In this document: one piece after another, positions 34,847-44,356 of the stretch
Layout: each line of letters starts with the position of its first letter
How positions within the stretch are numbered: position 1 is the first letter of the stretch
Translations under genes and position numbers: made by a program
The notes under the pieces: generated by a model
Told to the model about the DNA's origin: nothing
Databases searched by the model: none
The model's input: the letters and a program-made list of their open reading frames with translations, nothing else
From: Facklamia lactis
GTDB taxonomy: Bacteria; Bacillota; Bacilli; Lactobacillales; Aerococcaceae
Assembly (NCBI RefSeq): GCF_015863205.1
Contig: NZ_JACBXQ010000003.1
Coordinates: forward strand, 1-64,000
Length of the DNA: 64,000 nucleotides
Direction: 5' to 3'

Positions 34847-34979
34847 TTTTCACCTACCAAGATATTTTTATAATCATAATACTGTACCTAATTTTTCACA
34901 TAAATATTTTATGATCAGGTGTCAAACGAAACTAATCTAAATATTGATGTTATTTTGTAATGTAATGAGGGTTTTTCTT

Positions 34980-36161
34980 TTAATTTTTTGGGTTTCGACT
35001 TTTTCTATGGTTATTGACCCTATTTTTATATAGTAAAAATAAAGAACTCTTATTTTTGGTTATTTTTGACAAACCATAATGTCTATTCTTTCTTAAAACG
35101 GATTTCTTTATATCCTGTTTTTTCAAAACAAACAATTGTTCAAAAAATGAAAAAGCTAATAATGATTTTTGAACCGTTAAATAGTCAACCTGATTATCGT
35201 TAACTCTTCCATGCATATAAAGATTTCTATTTAGTGGCAACACCCCATTATTATATAATTCTTCTATATCTGAAAATCTTTTAAAGAGATTAACTTCAAG
35301 ATAATTTTTTTCATGAAATTCTTTTATATAAGTAATTTGTTTAATTAAATCAATTAAATATTGATTTTTGATATTTGTTAAATCAATAAATTCCCTAAAA
35401 GCAGGCTGATTAGTTTTTACTTTTGCTAAGGTAGATCCTTCTTCAGCTAATTGCATCTCAGTTAAAATATACTCTATTCTCTCTATGCAAAAAATCACCA
35501 TCAACTTGTAAAAACCTAGTTTCTCTAATTCTTGTAATTTGTTAATTTCATGGTATGTTCTCAAAGATAAAGGAATAAAATCATAAGTTGTTTTATTATG
35601 CTCCTCTTCAAAATATTTCAATAACTCAATTAAAAAAATATCCGCATCCTGCTGATTTTCAAAAGGCACTGCCACGGCTGAGATGAAATCGATATGAGTC
35701 AAAGGCGGATATATATCATATACTAAACAATACGCAATTCGCTTCTTTTTACTATCGTTAAGAGAGTCTATAAGCCCAGTAAAATCTATTTTCTTCATAA
35801 ATGAATTTACACTTTGAAGTATTTCACTTACGGATTCAGAAATACTTGAAATATTAATTATTGCTTCTTTAAAATTTTCATTGAAATTTACTGTCATAGG
35901 CTTAATCACTGTTATCATTTCACTAAAATTATAAGTTGGTAATTCAATAACATTCTTATAACTATTTATTATTTTACCTACTGACTTCATGTAATTATCA
36001 CTTAAAGGTAAAATAGGATTCGGTATTAAATTACTATTTACTTTTGGTAACTTTAAATCATCGATTATCCCTTGTGAGTCATTAAAACATTTATGTAATT
36101 CTGGGACATTTATGGTGTCTAATATTTGTTCTTCCGGATTATTTTTACTTTTATTATCCAT
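34980..36161 (-). CDS. Hypothetical protein with C-terminal HEPN-like motif
   Basis: 393 residues, intact, ATG 36161 behind GTAGGAGAC. The N-terminal half (to ~130) has no recognisable domain but repeated predicted helices. In the C-terminal third, YNNGVLPLNRNLYMHGRVND carries Arg-Asn-x-x-x-His (Arg-x4-His), the signature of HEPN domains, after a helical stretch (MVIFCIERIEYILTEM). The gene ends with a basic tail. HEPN proteins are mostly RNases acting in abortive infection or toxin-antitoxin modules; the enzymatic role here is inferred. Rightmost intact island gene, followed on its upstream side by a terminator and the IS200 element. Confidence 0.55.
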   Translation of the reverse strand: MDNKSKNNPEEQILDTINVPELHKCFNDSQGIIDDLKLPKVNSNLIPNPILPLSDNYMKSVGKIINSYKNVIELPTYNFSEMITVIKPMTVNFNENFKEAIINISSISESVSEILQSVNSFMKKIDFTGLIDSLNDSKKKRIAYCLVYDIYPPLTHIDFISAVAVPFENQQDADIFLIELLKYFEEEHNKTTYDFIPLSLRTYHEINKLQELEKLGFYKLMVIFCIERIEYILTEMQLAEEGSTLAKVKTNQPAFREFIDLTNIKNQYLIDLIKQITYIKEFHEKNYLEVNLFKRFSDIEELYNNGVLPLNRNLYMHGRVNDNQVDYLTVQKSLLAFSFFEQLFVLKKQDIKKSVLRKNRHYGLSKITKNKSSLFLLYKNRVNNHRKSRNPKN

Positions 36162-36309
36162 TAAAGTCTCCTACTCTGTAAATAATATATATAATAATTA
36201 TCAATCATACTATTAATAATCATACCATATTTCCCTTGTGTTTTTATCAACATTTGGTCAGATTATTGGTAAAAACCAAGAATAATTATCGGTGGGACTC
36301 TTATAAAAG
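36162..36309. other. Upstream region of the 393-residue gene
   Basis: AT-rich leader/promoter region of the gene at 34980; TATA-rich around 36182-36200. No further structure found. Confidence 0.35.
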
Positions 36310-36344
36310 ACAAATAACCCTGAGAACATTCTCAAGGTTATTTG
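36310..36344. terminator. Hairpin between the island and the IS200 element
   Basis: Arms ACAAATAACC-TGAG (36310-36324) and CTCA-GGTTATTTGT (36331-36344), nearly perfect, TA-rich flanks. It does not follow an open frame on the plus strand, so it may shield the island from the IS side. Confidence 0.6.
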
Positions 36345-36499
36345 TACTAATTTTGACTTTAGTCGGTTGAGCACGCTTTTCGTGCGAAACATAAACCACC
36401 CGCTATGCGGGTGCGCGACGAAAGTTATACAAAAATATCTCCTTAAATAGTAAAATGTTGGTGTTCAAGCCTCATTAAACTAAGAAAGGAGATATAAGA

Positions 36500-36956
36500 A
36501 TGGCTAATAAATCGTATAGTTTAGCCCACACAAAATGGATGTGTAAGTACCATATTGTGTTCATACCAAAGTATAGAAGAAAAATAATATACAATCAATA
36601 CCGAGAAAGTCTTCGCGAAATATTAAAAAGGTTATGTCAATACAAGGGGGGTAGAGATAATAGAGGGACACTTAATGCCAGATCACGTTCACATGTTGGT
36701 GAGTATCCCACCAAGAATAAGTGTATCAAGTTTTATGGGATATTTAAAAGGAAAAAGTGCGATGATGATGTTCGATAAACACGCCAACTTGAAGTATAAA
36801 TTTGGAAATAGACACTTTTGGGCGGAAGTGTATTATGTAAGTACAGTCGGACTCAATGAACAAACCATTCGAAAGTATATACAAGAACAAGAAAAACATG
36901 ATAGAGCGTTAGACAAATTAAGTGTTAAGGAATTTGAGGACCCCTTTAGGGGTTAG
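36500..36956 (+). pseudogene. tnpA: IS200-family transposase TnpA, frameshifted at G6
   Basis: First frame: MANKSYSLAHTKWMCKYHIV to LKRLCQYKG, out of frame after the G6 run at 36646-36651. Second frame: GHLMPDHVHMLVSIPPRISV (the His-hydrophobic-His HUH motif), SFMGYLKGK, HFWAEVYYVSTVG and RKYIQEQEKHD (catalytic Tyr region), ending at 36956. With five Gs it would be a normal TnpA of about 151 residues. HUH single-strand transposase. Either inactive, or expressed by slippage, or an assembly error. Confidence 0.82.
36646..36651 (+). repeat. G6 homopolymer at the tnpA frame break
   Basis: Six Gs where five would keep TnpA in frame. Confidence 0.7.
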
Positions 36957-37110
36957 GGTTTGGAGTGATACCAACGCCTCTTGAGAGGCAGGTGACGAGT
37001 CAAGTGCACTGAGGCTTGATCAAAGTGAAAGCCCGCGTCTTGAGGCGCGGGCAGGTTTTTGAGCCTTATAGGCTCAGAGCAAACCACCGTTAGACGGGTG
37101 GTGCTGATTT

Positions 37111-37253
37111 TATTACTTACTATATTTATTCAATTCCCATTCTTCTCCTCAAGTCACGAAATGTTCCTATTCGTCACATTTCTGTTCTTGATACGCAGAT
37201 GGGCCGTCAACAACTCTGCTTTCGCTTATCAGCTTAGCAATCGTTGGACGGAC
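37111..37253. other. Gap between IS200 right end and guaA
   Basis: No gene. Contains GAATGGGA on the minus strand (37134-37141), the same octamer as in the guaA stop region (GAATGGGAGTAG, 37282-37291), with T/GAATAA-like sequence after it in both. Possibly an eroded attachment-site copy; weak evidence. Confidence 0.3.
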
Positions 37254-37283
37254 GTAGAAATAATCACTTATGATTATTTCTAC
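37254..37283. repeat. Perfect palindrome over the guaA stop codon
   Basis: GTAGAAATAATCA (37254-37266) and its complement (37271-37283) with a 4-nt loop CTTA; the guaA stop TAG (37282-37280) lies within the right arm. No T run follows on either strand, so it is not a good terminator. A known use of guaA 3' ends in Gram-positives is as an integrase target, which this symmetric site would suit. Confidence 0.6.
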
Positions 37284-38824
37284 TCCCATTCCACTGTTGC
37301 GGGGGGTTTACCAGTGATATCATACACAACACGATTAACATGCGCTACTTCATTGACAATACGACTGGAAATTTTTTGTAAGATTTCCCAATCAATACGG
37401 GCAAATTCTGCCGTCATCCCATCAATCGAAGTAATCGCCCGAATCGCTACCGTATGATCGTAGGTGCGTCCATCTCCCATAACTCCTACTGAACGAATAT
37501 TAGGTAAGACGGTAAAGTATTGCCAAATATCACGCTCCAAACCGTTGAGTGAGATTTCTTCACGAAGAATAGCATCTGATTCCCTCACGATTTCCACTTT
37601 CTCATCTGTAATCTCTCCTAAAACGCGTATCCCTAGACCGGGTCCTGGGAAAGGTTGGCGCCAAACTAAAGAGTCAGGCATGCCTAGTGTGGTTCCTAGA
37701 GCTCGCACCTCATCTTTAAAGAGCGTATCCAAAGGCTCAATCAATTCAAATTCCATATCTTCTGGTAGGCCTCCCACATTGTGGTGAGATTTAATGGTTT
37801 GCGCCGTCTTAGTACCGGATTCAATAATATCCGTATAGAGAGTTCCTTGGGCTAAGAAATCAACCCCTTCTAATTTAGAAGCTTCGTCATCAAACACATA
37901 GATAAATTCATTCCCAATAATTTTACGTTTCTGTTCCGGATCAATGACTCCTTTAAGTTTATCAAAGAAACGCTCTTTGGCATTTACACGAATGATATTC
38001 AATCCAAAGTCTCCACTAAGAGACTCCATCACTTTGTCACCCTCATCTTTACGAAGTAAACCATGATCAACAAAAATACAAGTTAATTGATCACCAATTG
38101 CCTTTTGAAGCAGAACACCAACGACTGAAGAATCAACTCCTCCAGATAATGCTAAGAGAACTTTACGCTCTCCTACACGTTGACGGATTTTCTCAATTTC
38201 AATTTCAATAAAATTCTCCATGGTCCAGTCTCCTGTCGCCCCACAGATCTCAAAAGTGAAGTTCCGCAACATTTCATTTCCGTGAATCGAATGACGAACT
38301 TCTGGATGGAATTGGACACCATAGATTTGTCGGTCAGCATTCTCAAATGCTGCAATTGGACAATGGTCGTTTGAAGCCGTCACTTCAAAGCCTTCCGGCA
38401 CTTGACTCACTAGATCATTATGGCTCATGAGGACTTCTTCTGTTTCAGCAAGTCCTGCAAAAATTCCTGTCTGATGATTCTTCACTTTTATGGAAGAACG
38501 GCCATATTCCGCTTGATTCCCTGCTTCGACCTTTCCACCTAATAATTGAGTCGTTAATTGCATCCCGTAACAAATACCTAAGACCGGAATGCCTAATTCA
38601 AAAATCTCTGGATCCACAGAGAAGGATTCCTCTCCATATACACTATGAGGCCCTCCAGAGAGAATAATACCAATCACATTGCCCTCTGCTTTAATTTGTT
38701 CCGCACTGGTGTCATTAGGTAAAAGCTCACTAAAAACTCCAAATTCTCTAATCCGACGGGAAATGAGTTGATTATATTGGCTACCAAAGTCTAAGACAAT
38801 CATTTTTTCTATTTGTGGAATCAT
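37280..38824 (-). CDS. guaA: GMP synthase (glutamine-hydrolysing)
   Basis: 514 residues. Makes GMP from XMP, glutamine and ATP. N-terminal class I amidotransferase: [12 protein letters not shown] (nucleophile Cys, about residue 85) and YGVQFHPEV (His), then the ATP-pyrophosphatase domain with [13 protein letters not shown] (P-loop, about 225-237) and the C-terminal dimer domain ending [14 protein letters not shown]. Complete and normal in length. The stop lies in a palindrome that marks the border of the accessory region. Transcribed after coaA, 14 bases apart, so probably one operon. Confidence 0.97.
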   Translation of the reverse strand: MIPQIEKMIVLDFGSQYNQLISRRIREFGVFSELLPNDTSAEQIKAEGNVIGIILSGGPHSVYGEESFSVDPEIFELGIPVLGICYGMQLTTQLLGGKVEAGNQAEYGRSSIKVKNHQTGIFAGLAETEEVLMSHNDLVSQVPEGFEVTASNDHCPIAAFENADRQIYGVQFHPEVRHSIHGNEMLRNFTFEICGATGDWTMENFIEIEIEKIRQRVGERKVLLALSGGVDSSVVGVLLQKAIGDQLTCIFVDHGLLRKDEGDKVMESLSGDFGLNIIRVNAKERFFDKLKGVIDPEQKRKIIGNEFIYVFDDEASKLEGVDFLAQGTLYTDIIESGTKTAQTIKSHHNVGGLPEDMEFELIEPLDTLFKDEVRALGTTLGMPDSLVWRQPFPGPGLGIRVLGEITDEKVEIVRESDAILREEISLNGLERDIWQYFTVLPNIRSVGVMGDGRTYDHTVAIRAITSIDGMTAEFARIDWEILQKISSRIVNEVAHVNRVVYDITGKPPATVEWE

Positions 38825-38838
38825 ATATATCTCCTTTT

Positions 38839-39786
38839 TTAATATTTTCTAACGTGAATAAAATCAAATAAATGCTGGTGAGTCTTATGTAAAATAATAT
38901 CTGCCCTTGAACGTGTTGGTTTAATGTGTTGAATCAGGTTCGGTAAATTAATATGACACCAAACATCATCTGCATAAGCAATTGCCTGTTCTCTAGTAAA
39001 ATGTGTCATCTTATTATAATAGTTATTAGGATCGGACTTCGCCATTTCCAACAAGAGTAAAAAACGTTCCACAAACCATTGATGGATAAGATCCTGCTCT
39101 GCATCAATATATATCGAAAAATCAAAAAAATCACTCACATATATTTGTTGGTTAGACGGCAATTGCAGGACATTAATCCCCTCAACAATTAGAATATCTG
39201 GGCTGTCAATTATTTCATATTTACCTGGAATAATATCATATACTTCATGCGAATAAATTGGAACAGAAAATGGGGAATCTTTGGTTTTAACATGGGTCAT
39301 GAATTCAATTAAGAGCCCCATATCATAGGATTCAGGAAAACCTTTCCTACGAAGCATCCCTCTCTGCTCTAGCACTTCATTCGGATAAAGAAAACCATCG
39401 GTTGTAATCATTTGAACCTGTCGTTCTGGAAAAGTTTCACTTAACAATTGATGGAGCACTCTCGCTACTGTACTTTTACCAACTGCCACACTTCCAGAAA
39501 TACCAATAATAAATGGGACATGACGGTAGCCGCCATTATCTTTTTTATTCTTATCAAAAAAAGATTGCTTCGATCGATTAAAGGCATCCAAGTACACATA
39601 GTCCATTTCAATATAATGAAGCAATGGACCATACACTTCTCGAACATCTTCCTGACTTAAACGGTCATGAATTGAAACTAACTCTGTTAATTCCTCAATA
39701 GGAAGAATTTCTAATTCACTGGATTGAAACTTTTGCCATTCCTCTCGATTATAGCTTTGATAGCGATTATTTATCGCAAAAGTCAT
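38839..39786 (-). CDS. coaA: Type I pantothenate kinase
   Basis: 315 residues. First step of coenzyme A synthesis. P-loop [17 protein letters not shown] (about 94-110), then the family segments [31 protein letters not shown] and [10 protein letters not shown]. Normal length. Upstream in the coaA-guaA pair and divergent from the mevalonate genes; the 161-bp gap holds both promoters. Ribosome binding site GTAGGAGG. Confidence 0.95.
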   Translation of the reverse strand: MTFAINNRYQSYNREEWQKFQSSELEILPIEELTELVSIHDRLSQEDVREVYGPLLHYIEMDYVYLDAFNRSKQSFFDKNKKDNGGYRHVPFIIGISGSVAVGKSTVARVLHQLLSETFPERQVQMITTDGFLYPNEVLEQRGMLRRKGFPESYDMGLLIEFMTHVKTKDSPFSVPIYSHEVYDIIPGKYEIIDSPDILIVEGINVLQLPSNQQIYVSDFFDFSIYIDAEQDLIHQWFVERFLLLLEMAKSDPNNYYNKMTHFTREQAIAYADDVWCHINLPNLIQHIKPTRSRADIILHKTHQHLFDFIHVRKY

Positions 39787-39947
39787 CTTAACCTCCTACT
39801 AAAACAACACTTCAACTGAATTAATACACATCATAGTAAATCTATGATAAAATACTCAATTGAAACCAAGTTATTTAAACATAATTTGCTCTTATTTTAG
39901 CATAACTTATCCTAATTATATAGAACATTTCAAGAGAGGAGGATATT
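39787..39947. promoter_or_regulatory. Divergent promoter region, coaA / mevalonate operon
   Basis: A plausible plus-strand promoter is TTGAAA (39859-39864) with 16 nt to TAATTT; the ribosome binding site of mvk is GAGAGGAGGA. The minus-strand promoter of coaA was not resolved. Confidence 0.35.
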
Positions 39948-40937
39948 ATGGATCCTCGTTATAACCATTTAACCCCTAAAGTTCCTGCCCCACCTATTAA
40001 AAAAATCGGGACAGGGCAAGCTCATAGCAAAATAATCCTAATGGGAGAGCATGCTGTTGTTTATGACTATCCAGCGATTGCGATGCCTTTCACAGCAGTC
40101 CAAGTCGAAGTTAAAGTGCATGCTAGTCATAAGCCCTATACTTCCATTGACTGTCAATATTATAGAGGGCCGCTAGAACAAATCCCTGAACATTTAGAAA
40201 ACTTAAAAACAGCCCTTCACCTTGCGATTGAGAGTATGCGACTTAAAGAAATTCCTCTCGATATTAAGATTGAATCAACTATCCCACAAGAACGTGGAAT
40301 GGGGTCATCTGCCGCAGTCGTCGTCGCACTGATCCGAGCCATTTGTGATTTCTATCATGTCCAAATCTCCGATTACCAACTACGACTTATTACAAATGAA
40401 GCAGAAGTCATTGCTCACCAATCTACCTCGGGGATCGATACACTTGTCACTTCTAGTTCTAATCCTATTATTTATCGGAAAAGCCAGAAGCCTCACTCCT
40501 TTAAATTAGATCTTGATGCGTTTCTAATTGTCGCTGATTCAGGTCAAGCAGGACGTACAAGTTTAGCAGTCAATCATGTTCATGAGTTAAAAAAAGTGAA
40601 ACCGCACTTTGTCGAACAAGCAATGGCAACGATTGGACGTTTTGTTAACCAGGCTTATCAAGCCATACGTCTTGGTGATAGAACAGAACTTGGTCGCCTC
40701 ATGACTTACAATCATTATTACTTAAATCAATTAGGTATTTCTAACCAAGAACTAGATCGAATTGTCAATGCAGCATGGCTAGCAGGAGCTCTCGGCGCTA
40801 AACTGACAGGTGGAGGCTTAGGGGGATGCGTGATCGCCTTAGCTGAAGATCGACACCATGGAGAGATCATCTCAGAAGCGATGACGAAAGCAGGTGCTTC
40901 TAAAACCTGGTTATTAAATCTATCACATGATAAGTAG
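39948..40937 (+). CDS. mvk: Mevalonate kinase
   Basis: 329 residues, GHMP kinase. Phosphorylates mevalonate. GEHAVVYDYPAIAMP (motif 1), IPQERGMGSSAAVVVALI (P-loop-like motif 2, about 109-126) and GAKLTGGGLGGCVIAL (motif 3) are intact. First gene of a mevalonate operon mvk-mvaD-pmvk-fni supplying isopentenyl diphosphate. The upstream genes for HMG-CoA synthase and reductase are not in this window. Confidence 0.94.
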   Translation: MDPRYNHLTPKVPAPPIKKIGTGQAHSKIILMGEHAVVYDYPAIAMPFTAVQVEVKVHASHKPYTSIDCQYYRGPLEQIPEHLENLKTALHLAIESMRLKEIPLDIKIESTIPQERGMGSSAAVVVALIRAICDFYHVQISDYQLRLITNEAEVIAHQSTSGIDTLVTSSSNPIIYRKSQKPHSFKLDLDAFLIVADSGQAGRTSLAVNHVHELKKVKPHFVEQAMATIGRFVNQAYQAIRLGDRTELGRLMTYNHYYLNQLGISNQELDRIVNAAWLAGALGAKLTGGGLGGCVIALAEDRHHGEIISEAMTKAGASKTWLLNLSHDK

Positions 40938-40956
40938 TAGAATAAGGAGAGAGACT

Positions 40957-41955
40957 ATGACACAAGCTCGGATTGCTAAATACCAAGCTCATACCAACAT
41001 CGCCCTCATCAAGTATTGGGGCAAAAGAAATCAAGAACTTATTCTTCCAGTTACTTCAAGCCTCTCATTAACTTTGGAGGCTTTTTATACGCAGACTCAA
41101 GTTGAATTCTCAGATCAATTTGCTAATGATCAATTTATTTTAAACGGCCATCCCCAAAGTCATGAAGCAACGACTAAGGTAAGCCACTATGTTGATTTAT
41201 TTAGACGCACCGCTGGTGTCACTTTACCTGTCAAGATTACGAGTGATAATTATGTCCCAACAGCAGCTGGCTTAGCCTCATCTGCTAGTGCATTTGCAGC
41301 CTTAGCTTGTGCGTGTAATGATGCCTTGGATTTAAATTTAAATCCACACGAGCTATCAATCATGGCCCGACAAGGATCAGGATCGGCTTCTCGTTCCCTT
41401 TTTGGGGGCTTTGTAGAATGGGAGAAAGGTTCTGGAGAAGATTCCAATTCTAGCTTTGCTCGTCCTTTTGATTCAGCTGATTGGGATATTGCAATGATCG
41501 CACTTGTTCTCAACCATCAATCAAAAAAATTCTCGAGTCGCAAGGCGATGCAACACACCATTGAAACTTCTCCTTTTTATAAATTATGGCCGGAAGAAGT
41601 CGCAAAAGACTTGGAATTAATTAAATCTGCCATTAAACAAAAAGATCTTAAACAAATCGGAGAAATAGCCGAGCATAACGCGATGAAAATGCACGCTACC
41701 ATGTTAGCTGCTAATCCTAGTTTTACTTATTTTGAATCCGATTCACTCAAAGCGATGGAATTAATTAAGAACATGCGCCACAATGGTTTAACTTGCTACT
41801 ATACAATGGATGCAGGACCGAATGTTAAAATCCTATGTCCCTACTCACAAAGCCAGCAGATTAAAGAACAATTATTACATTATTTTGATGAGAGCCAGAT
41901 TATCATCTCTCAAGTTGGACCAGCGCCATTCGCCTTAGATGTTTCGGGGGTGTAA
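40957..41955 (+). CDS. mvaD: Diphosphomevalonate decarboxylase
   Basis: About 332 residues from ATG 40957, chosen because AAGGAGAGAG lies just upstream; an earlier ATG at 40927 lies inside mvk. Converts 5-diphosphomevalonate to isopentenyl diphosphate with ATP and loss of CO2. Seen: AHTNIALIKYWGKR (N-terminal hallmark), VPTAAGLASSASAFAAL (ATP site), GSGSASRSLFGGFVEW and YYTMDAGPNVK. The stop is one base from the pmvk start. Confidence 0.95.
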   Translation: MTQARIAKYQAHTNIALIKYWGKRNQELILPVTSSLSLTLEAFYTQTQVEFSDQFANDQFILNGHPQSHEATTKVSHYVDLFRRTAGVTLPVKITSDNYVPTAAGLASSASAFAALACACNDALDLNLNPHELSIMARQGSGSASRSLFGGFVEWEKGSGEDSNSSFARPFDSADWDIAMIALVLNHQSKKFSSRKAMQHTIETSPFYKLWPEEVAKDLELIKSAIKQKDLKQIGEIAEHNAMKMHATMLAANPSFTYFESDSLKAMELIKNMRHNGLTCYYTMDAGPNVKILCPYSQSQQIKEQLLHYFDESQIIISQVGPAPFALDVSGV

Positions 41956-41956
41956 G

Positions 41957-43093
41957 ATGGAACTTTTTGATCGCTTTCCCCTTCCCAAACAGGCTCAAGC
42001 GCTTGCTCCAGGTAAATTATATATTGTAGGAGAATATGCGATTCTTGCTCCACAGCAAGCTGCTATACTTATAGGACTGGATCAATATATCCAGGCAAAG
42101 GTCAGCTTTAACGACCTACCCTATTGCGAATTATTCAATCATCAGAAAGATTATCCTCCATTAAACATTTATTTTGATACTAATGAGGACTCATCAAAAG
42201 TAGAAACCTCACAATTCGAAAAATGGAATTATGTGATTGAAGCCGTTAAAACATGTCGAGCTCTCTTAGCGGAATTAAAAATACCCTTCAGAAATTGCCA
42301 AATTGATCTAAACTCTGAACTCACTAACCCTCAAGGCCAAAAATATGGTTTTGGTTCAAGTGGTGCCGTTACCGTAGCGTGTATTCAAGCCATTTTGAAA
42401 GCTCATGGTCTAGAAGCTCGATCCAAGATCACCTACTTCAAATTAGCTGTTATCACGATGTTACGCTTAAAATCAAGAGGAAGCTTTGGTGACCTTGCTT
42501 GTAATGTCATGGGAGGCTGGGTCTATTATCAAGCAGCTGATCGTGGATGGCTAGAAGGCAGGGTCTTACATGCTTCATATCTTGATCTCTTAACAGAAGA
42601 TTGGCCAGATCTCATCATTGAATCGTTACAGGCTCCTGCTAATCTTCATTTACTCATTGGCTGGACACAACAGCCGGCCTCCACTGAAAATCTTGTAGAT
42701 CGCTTACAACAATTACTTATTCAAGACCCAACCGCTTACCAAAAATTTTTACAAGAGGCAAAACCCTGTGTCGATCAATTAAAAGAAGCATTAATTGATC
42801 ATCAAGAAGAACTCATCCTACAATCAATCCACCATTATCGCCAACTTTTACTTAACTTAGGGACAGCATATGGATTGCCGATCGAAACGAAACCTCTTCA
42901 ACAATTAATCGAAATTGCCCAATCTTATTCTTTCTCCGCTAAATCCTCTGGCGCAGGCGGGGGCGATTGTGGCATCGCTTTAGGATTTGACCCATCGAAA
43001 ATTCAAATGATACAAAAAGCTTGGAAACAAAACGGCATTGAGCCTCTCAATTGCAAAATCATTTTCTCTAAATCATCACAAAATAAGGAGTAA
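41957..43093 (+). CDS. mvaK2: Phosphomevalonate kinase
   Basis: About 378 residues from ATG 41957 (an in-frame ATG at 41939 lies inside mvaD). Gram-positive type GHMP kinase making 5-diphosphomevalonate. APGKLYIVGEYAIL (motif 1), KYGFGSSGAVTVACIQAI (motif 2) and AKSSGAGGGDCGIAL (motif 3) mark all substrate sites. In operon with mvaD and fni; the order mvk-mvaD-mvaK2-fni is the same as in streptococci and lactobacilli. Confidence 0.94.
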   Translation: MELFDRFPLPKQAQALAPGKLYIVGEYAILAPQQAAILIGLDQYIQAKVSFNDLPYCELFNHQKDYPPLNIYFDTNEDSSKVETSQFEKWNYVIEAVKTCRALLAELKIPFRNCQIDLNSELTNPQGQKYGFGSSGAVTVACIQAILKAHGLEARSKITYFKLAVITMLRLKSRGSFGDLACNVMGGWVYYQAADRGWLEGRVLHASYLDLLTEDWPDLIIESLQAPANLHLLIGWTQQPASTENLVDRLQQLLIQDPTAYQKFLQEAKPCVDQLKEALIDHQEELILQSIHHYRQLLLNLGTAYGLPIETKPLQQLIEIAQSYSFSAKSSGAGGGDCGIALGFDPSKIQMIQKAWKQNGIEPLNCKIIFSKSSQNKE

Positions 43094-43095
43094 TC

Positions 43096-44205
43096 ATGAC
43101 CCAATTCAAGTCTCAAGATCCTAGCCTCTCTCAACAAAGAAAGGCAGATCATATCCGTCTCGCTTTAGATCAACAAAATGACATTAAAGTGAATCCTTTC
43201 GATCAAATTCGTTTCGTCCATCATTCATTAGCAAATATTCGACTAGAAGAAATTGACCTTTCAACCTCTTGGGCAAACTCTTATCATCCTTTCCCTTTTT
43301 ATATCAATGGGATGACAGGCGGTCATACCCAATCAAAAGAATATAATTACCGATTAGCTGTTGTTGCACGCGAGACAGGTCTAGCTATGGGAGTGGGTTC
43401 CGTATCTGCTGCTCTCAGTGACCCCACTGTCAAAGAAACCTATACCATTATTCGAGAAGCTAACCCACAAGGCTTTATACTTGCCAACTTGGGGGCACAT
43501 CACGGCCTGGAGAATGCTCAGAAGGCAGTTGATCTTCTTCAAGCTAATGCCCTACAAATCCATTTAAATCTCCCGCAAGAAGTTGTCATGCCAGAAGGAG
43601 ACCGTGACTTTCGATCATGGGCAAAAAATATCGAAGAAATCGTTAATGGGCTCTCTGTTCCAGTGATTATTAAAGAAGTTGGCTTTGGGATGAGTCAAGA
43701 AACCATTCAAAAACTGATTCATCTAGGCGTTCATACCATTGATATCAGTGGTAGAGGCGGAACCAACTTCGTTCATATTGAGAATGACCGACGGGACACT
43801 CTAGACTTTTCTGATTTGGGATCTTGGGGACAAACCACACCTGAATCACTTTTGGAAGCGTCTCATCATTTACATGAAGTAGAAATTTTGGCTTCAGGAG
43901 GCATTAGACATTCTCTTGATATTGTTAAATCATTAGCCCTAGGAGCTCGTTCCGCTGGAATTGCAGGAAAGTTCCTCCATTCTGTTGCCCATGAGGGTAT
44001 CGACCCTACCATCCAGCTTGTCAATCAATGGAAGACTGCTATCCAGCATATGATGCTACTATTAAACTGCAAAAGCATCCATGACTTGCAAGCTACGGAT
44101 ATTGTCCTAACCCATTCCCTATTAGATTGGGCAAAATCTCGTCAAATTGACTTTCAGACTTTAGCCAATCGTTCTAAAAAAGAACTTGACAATTCAAACG
44201 ATTAG
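43096..44205 (+). CDS. fni: Type 2 isopentenyl-diphosphate delta-isomerase
   Basis: 369 residues. FMN- and NADPH-dependent isomerase interconverting isopentenyl and dimethylallyl diphosphate. FYINGMTGGHTQSKEYN, MGVGSVSAAL, HLNLPQEVVMPEGDR, VIIKEVGFGMS, IDISGRGGTNFV and ASGGIRHSLDIVKSLALGA are the family FMN/substrate segments. Last mevalonate gene; its 3' end contains a consensus promoter for the pyr genes, so mevalonate and pyr transcripts overlap. Confidence 0.95.
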   Translation: MTQFKSQDPSLSQQRKADHIRLALDQQNDIKVNPFDQIRFVHHSLANIRLEEIDLSTSWANSYHPFPFYINGMTGGHTQSKEYNYRLAVVARETGLAMGVGSVSAALSDPTVKETYTIIREANPQGFILANLGAHHGLENAQKAVDLLQANALQIHLNLPQEVVMPEGDRDFRSWAKNIEEIVNGLSVPVIIKEVGFGMSQETIQKLIHLGVHTIDISGRGGTNFVHIENDRRDTLDFSDLGSWGQTTPESLLEASHHLHEVEILASGGIRHSLDIVKSLALGARSAGIAGKFLHSVAHEGIDPTIQLVNQWKTAIQHMMLLLNCKSIHDLQATDIVLTHSLLDWAKSRQIDFQTLANRSKKELDNSND

Positions 44206-44214
44206 TTTTATAAT
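44186..44214 (+). promoter_or_regulatory. Consensus promoter for the pyr genes inside fni
   Basis: TTGACA (44186-44191), exactly 17 nt, TATAAT (44209-44214): a full match to the sigma-70 consensus, ending 9 bases after the fni stop. It would drive pyrF-pyrE-MFS through a leader of about 160 nt. Confidence 0.85.
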
Positions 44215-44328
44215 TTCTACAATTTAATATTGTCTTTAAACATGTTCTGTGAAGCATGAAAGCAACCCCTTCGTACTAAATAAAACTCTTTTATAGAATT
44301 ATTGGTACCCATCTTTTTGTATGCTTTT

Positions 44329-44356
44329 AAGCCTAACCAACATGTTGGTTAGGCTT
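44329..44356 (+). terminator. Intrinsic terminator in the pyrF leader (possible attenuator)
   Basis: Arms AAGCCTAACCAA/TTGGTTAGGCTT around CATG, then a T-rich run. It lies between the consensus promoter and pyrF, 24 bases before the start, so it must either be read through conditionally or end the mevalonate transcript. No clear PyrR-binding sequence (AGUCC-GAGAGGCU type) was found in the leader. Confidence 0.75.

Larger units (their letters stand above)
36361..37110 (+). mobile_element. IS200-type insertion sequence (single tnpA)
   Basis: The tnpA-like frame (36500-36956) is flanked by hairpins of the IS200/IS605 kind: CACCCGC/GCGGGTG (36397-36413) at the left and ACCACCGT/ACGGGTGGT (37083-37101) at the right; the two share AACCACC. 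Extra stems GCACG/CGTGC (36371-36385), GCCCGCG/CGCGGGC (37031-37052) and GAGCC/GGCTC (37061-37075) follow. IS200 elements have no inverted terminal repeats, so ends are approximate (±20 bases). No TnpB gene is present. Confidence 0.75.

Noticed and set aside
37059-37457. Plus-strand frame of 132 codons running into guaA antisense
   Set aside because: Crosses the IS200 end hairpins, the palindrome and guaA; no start signal.
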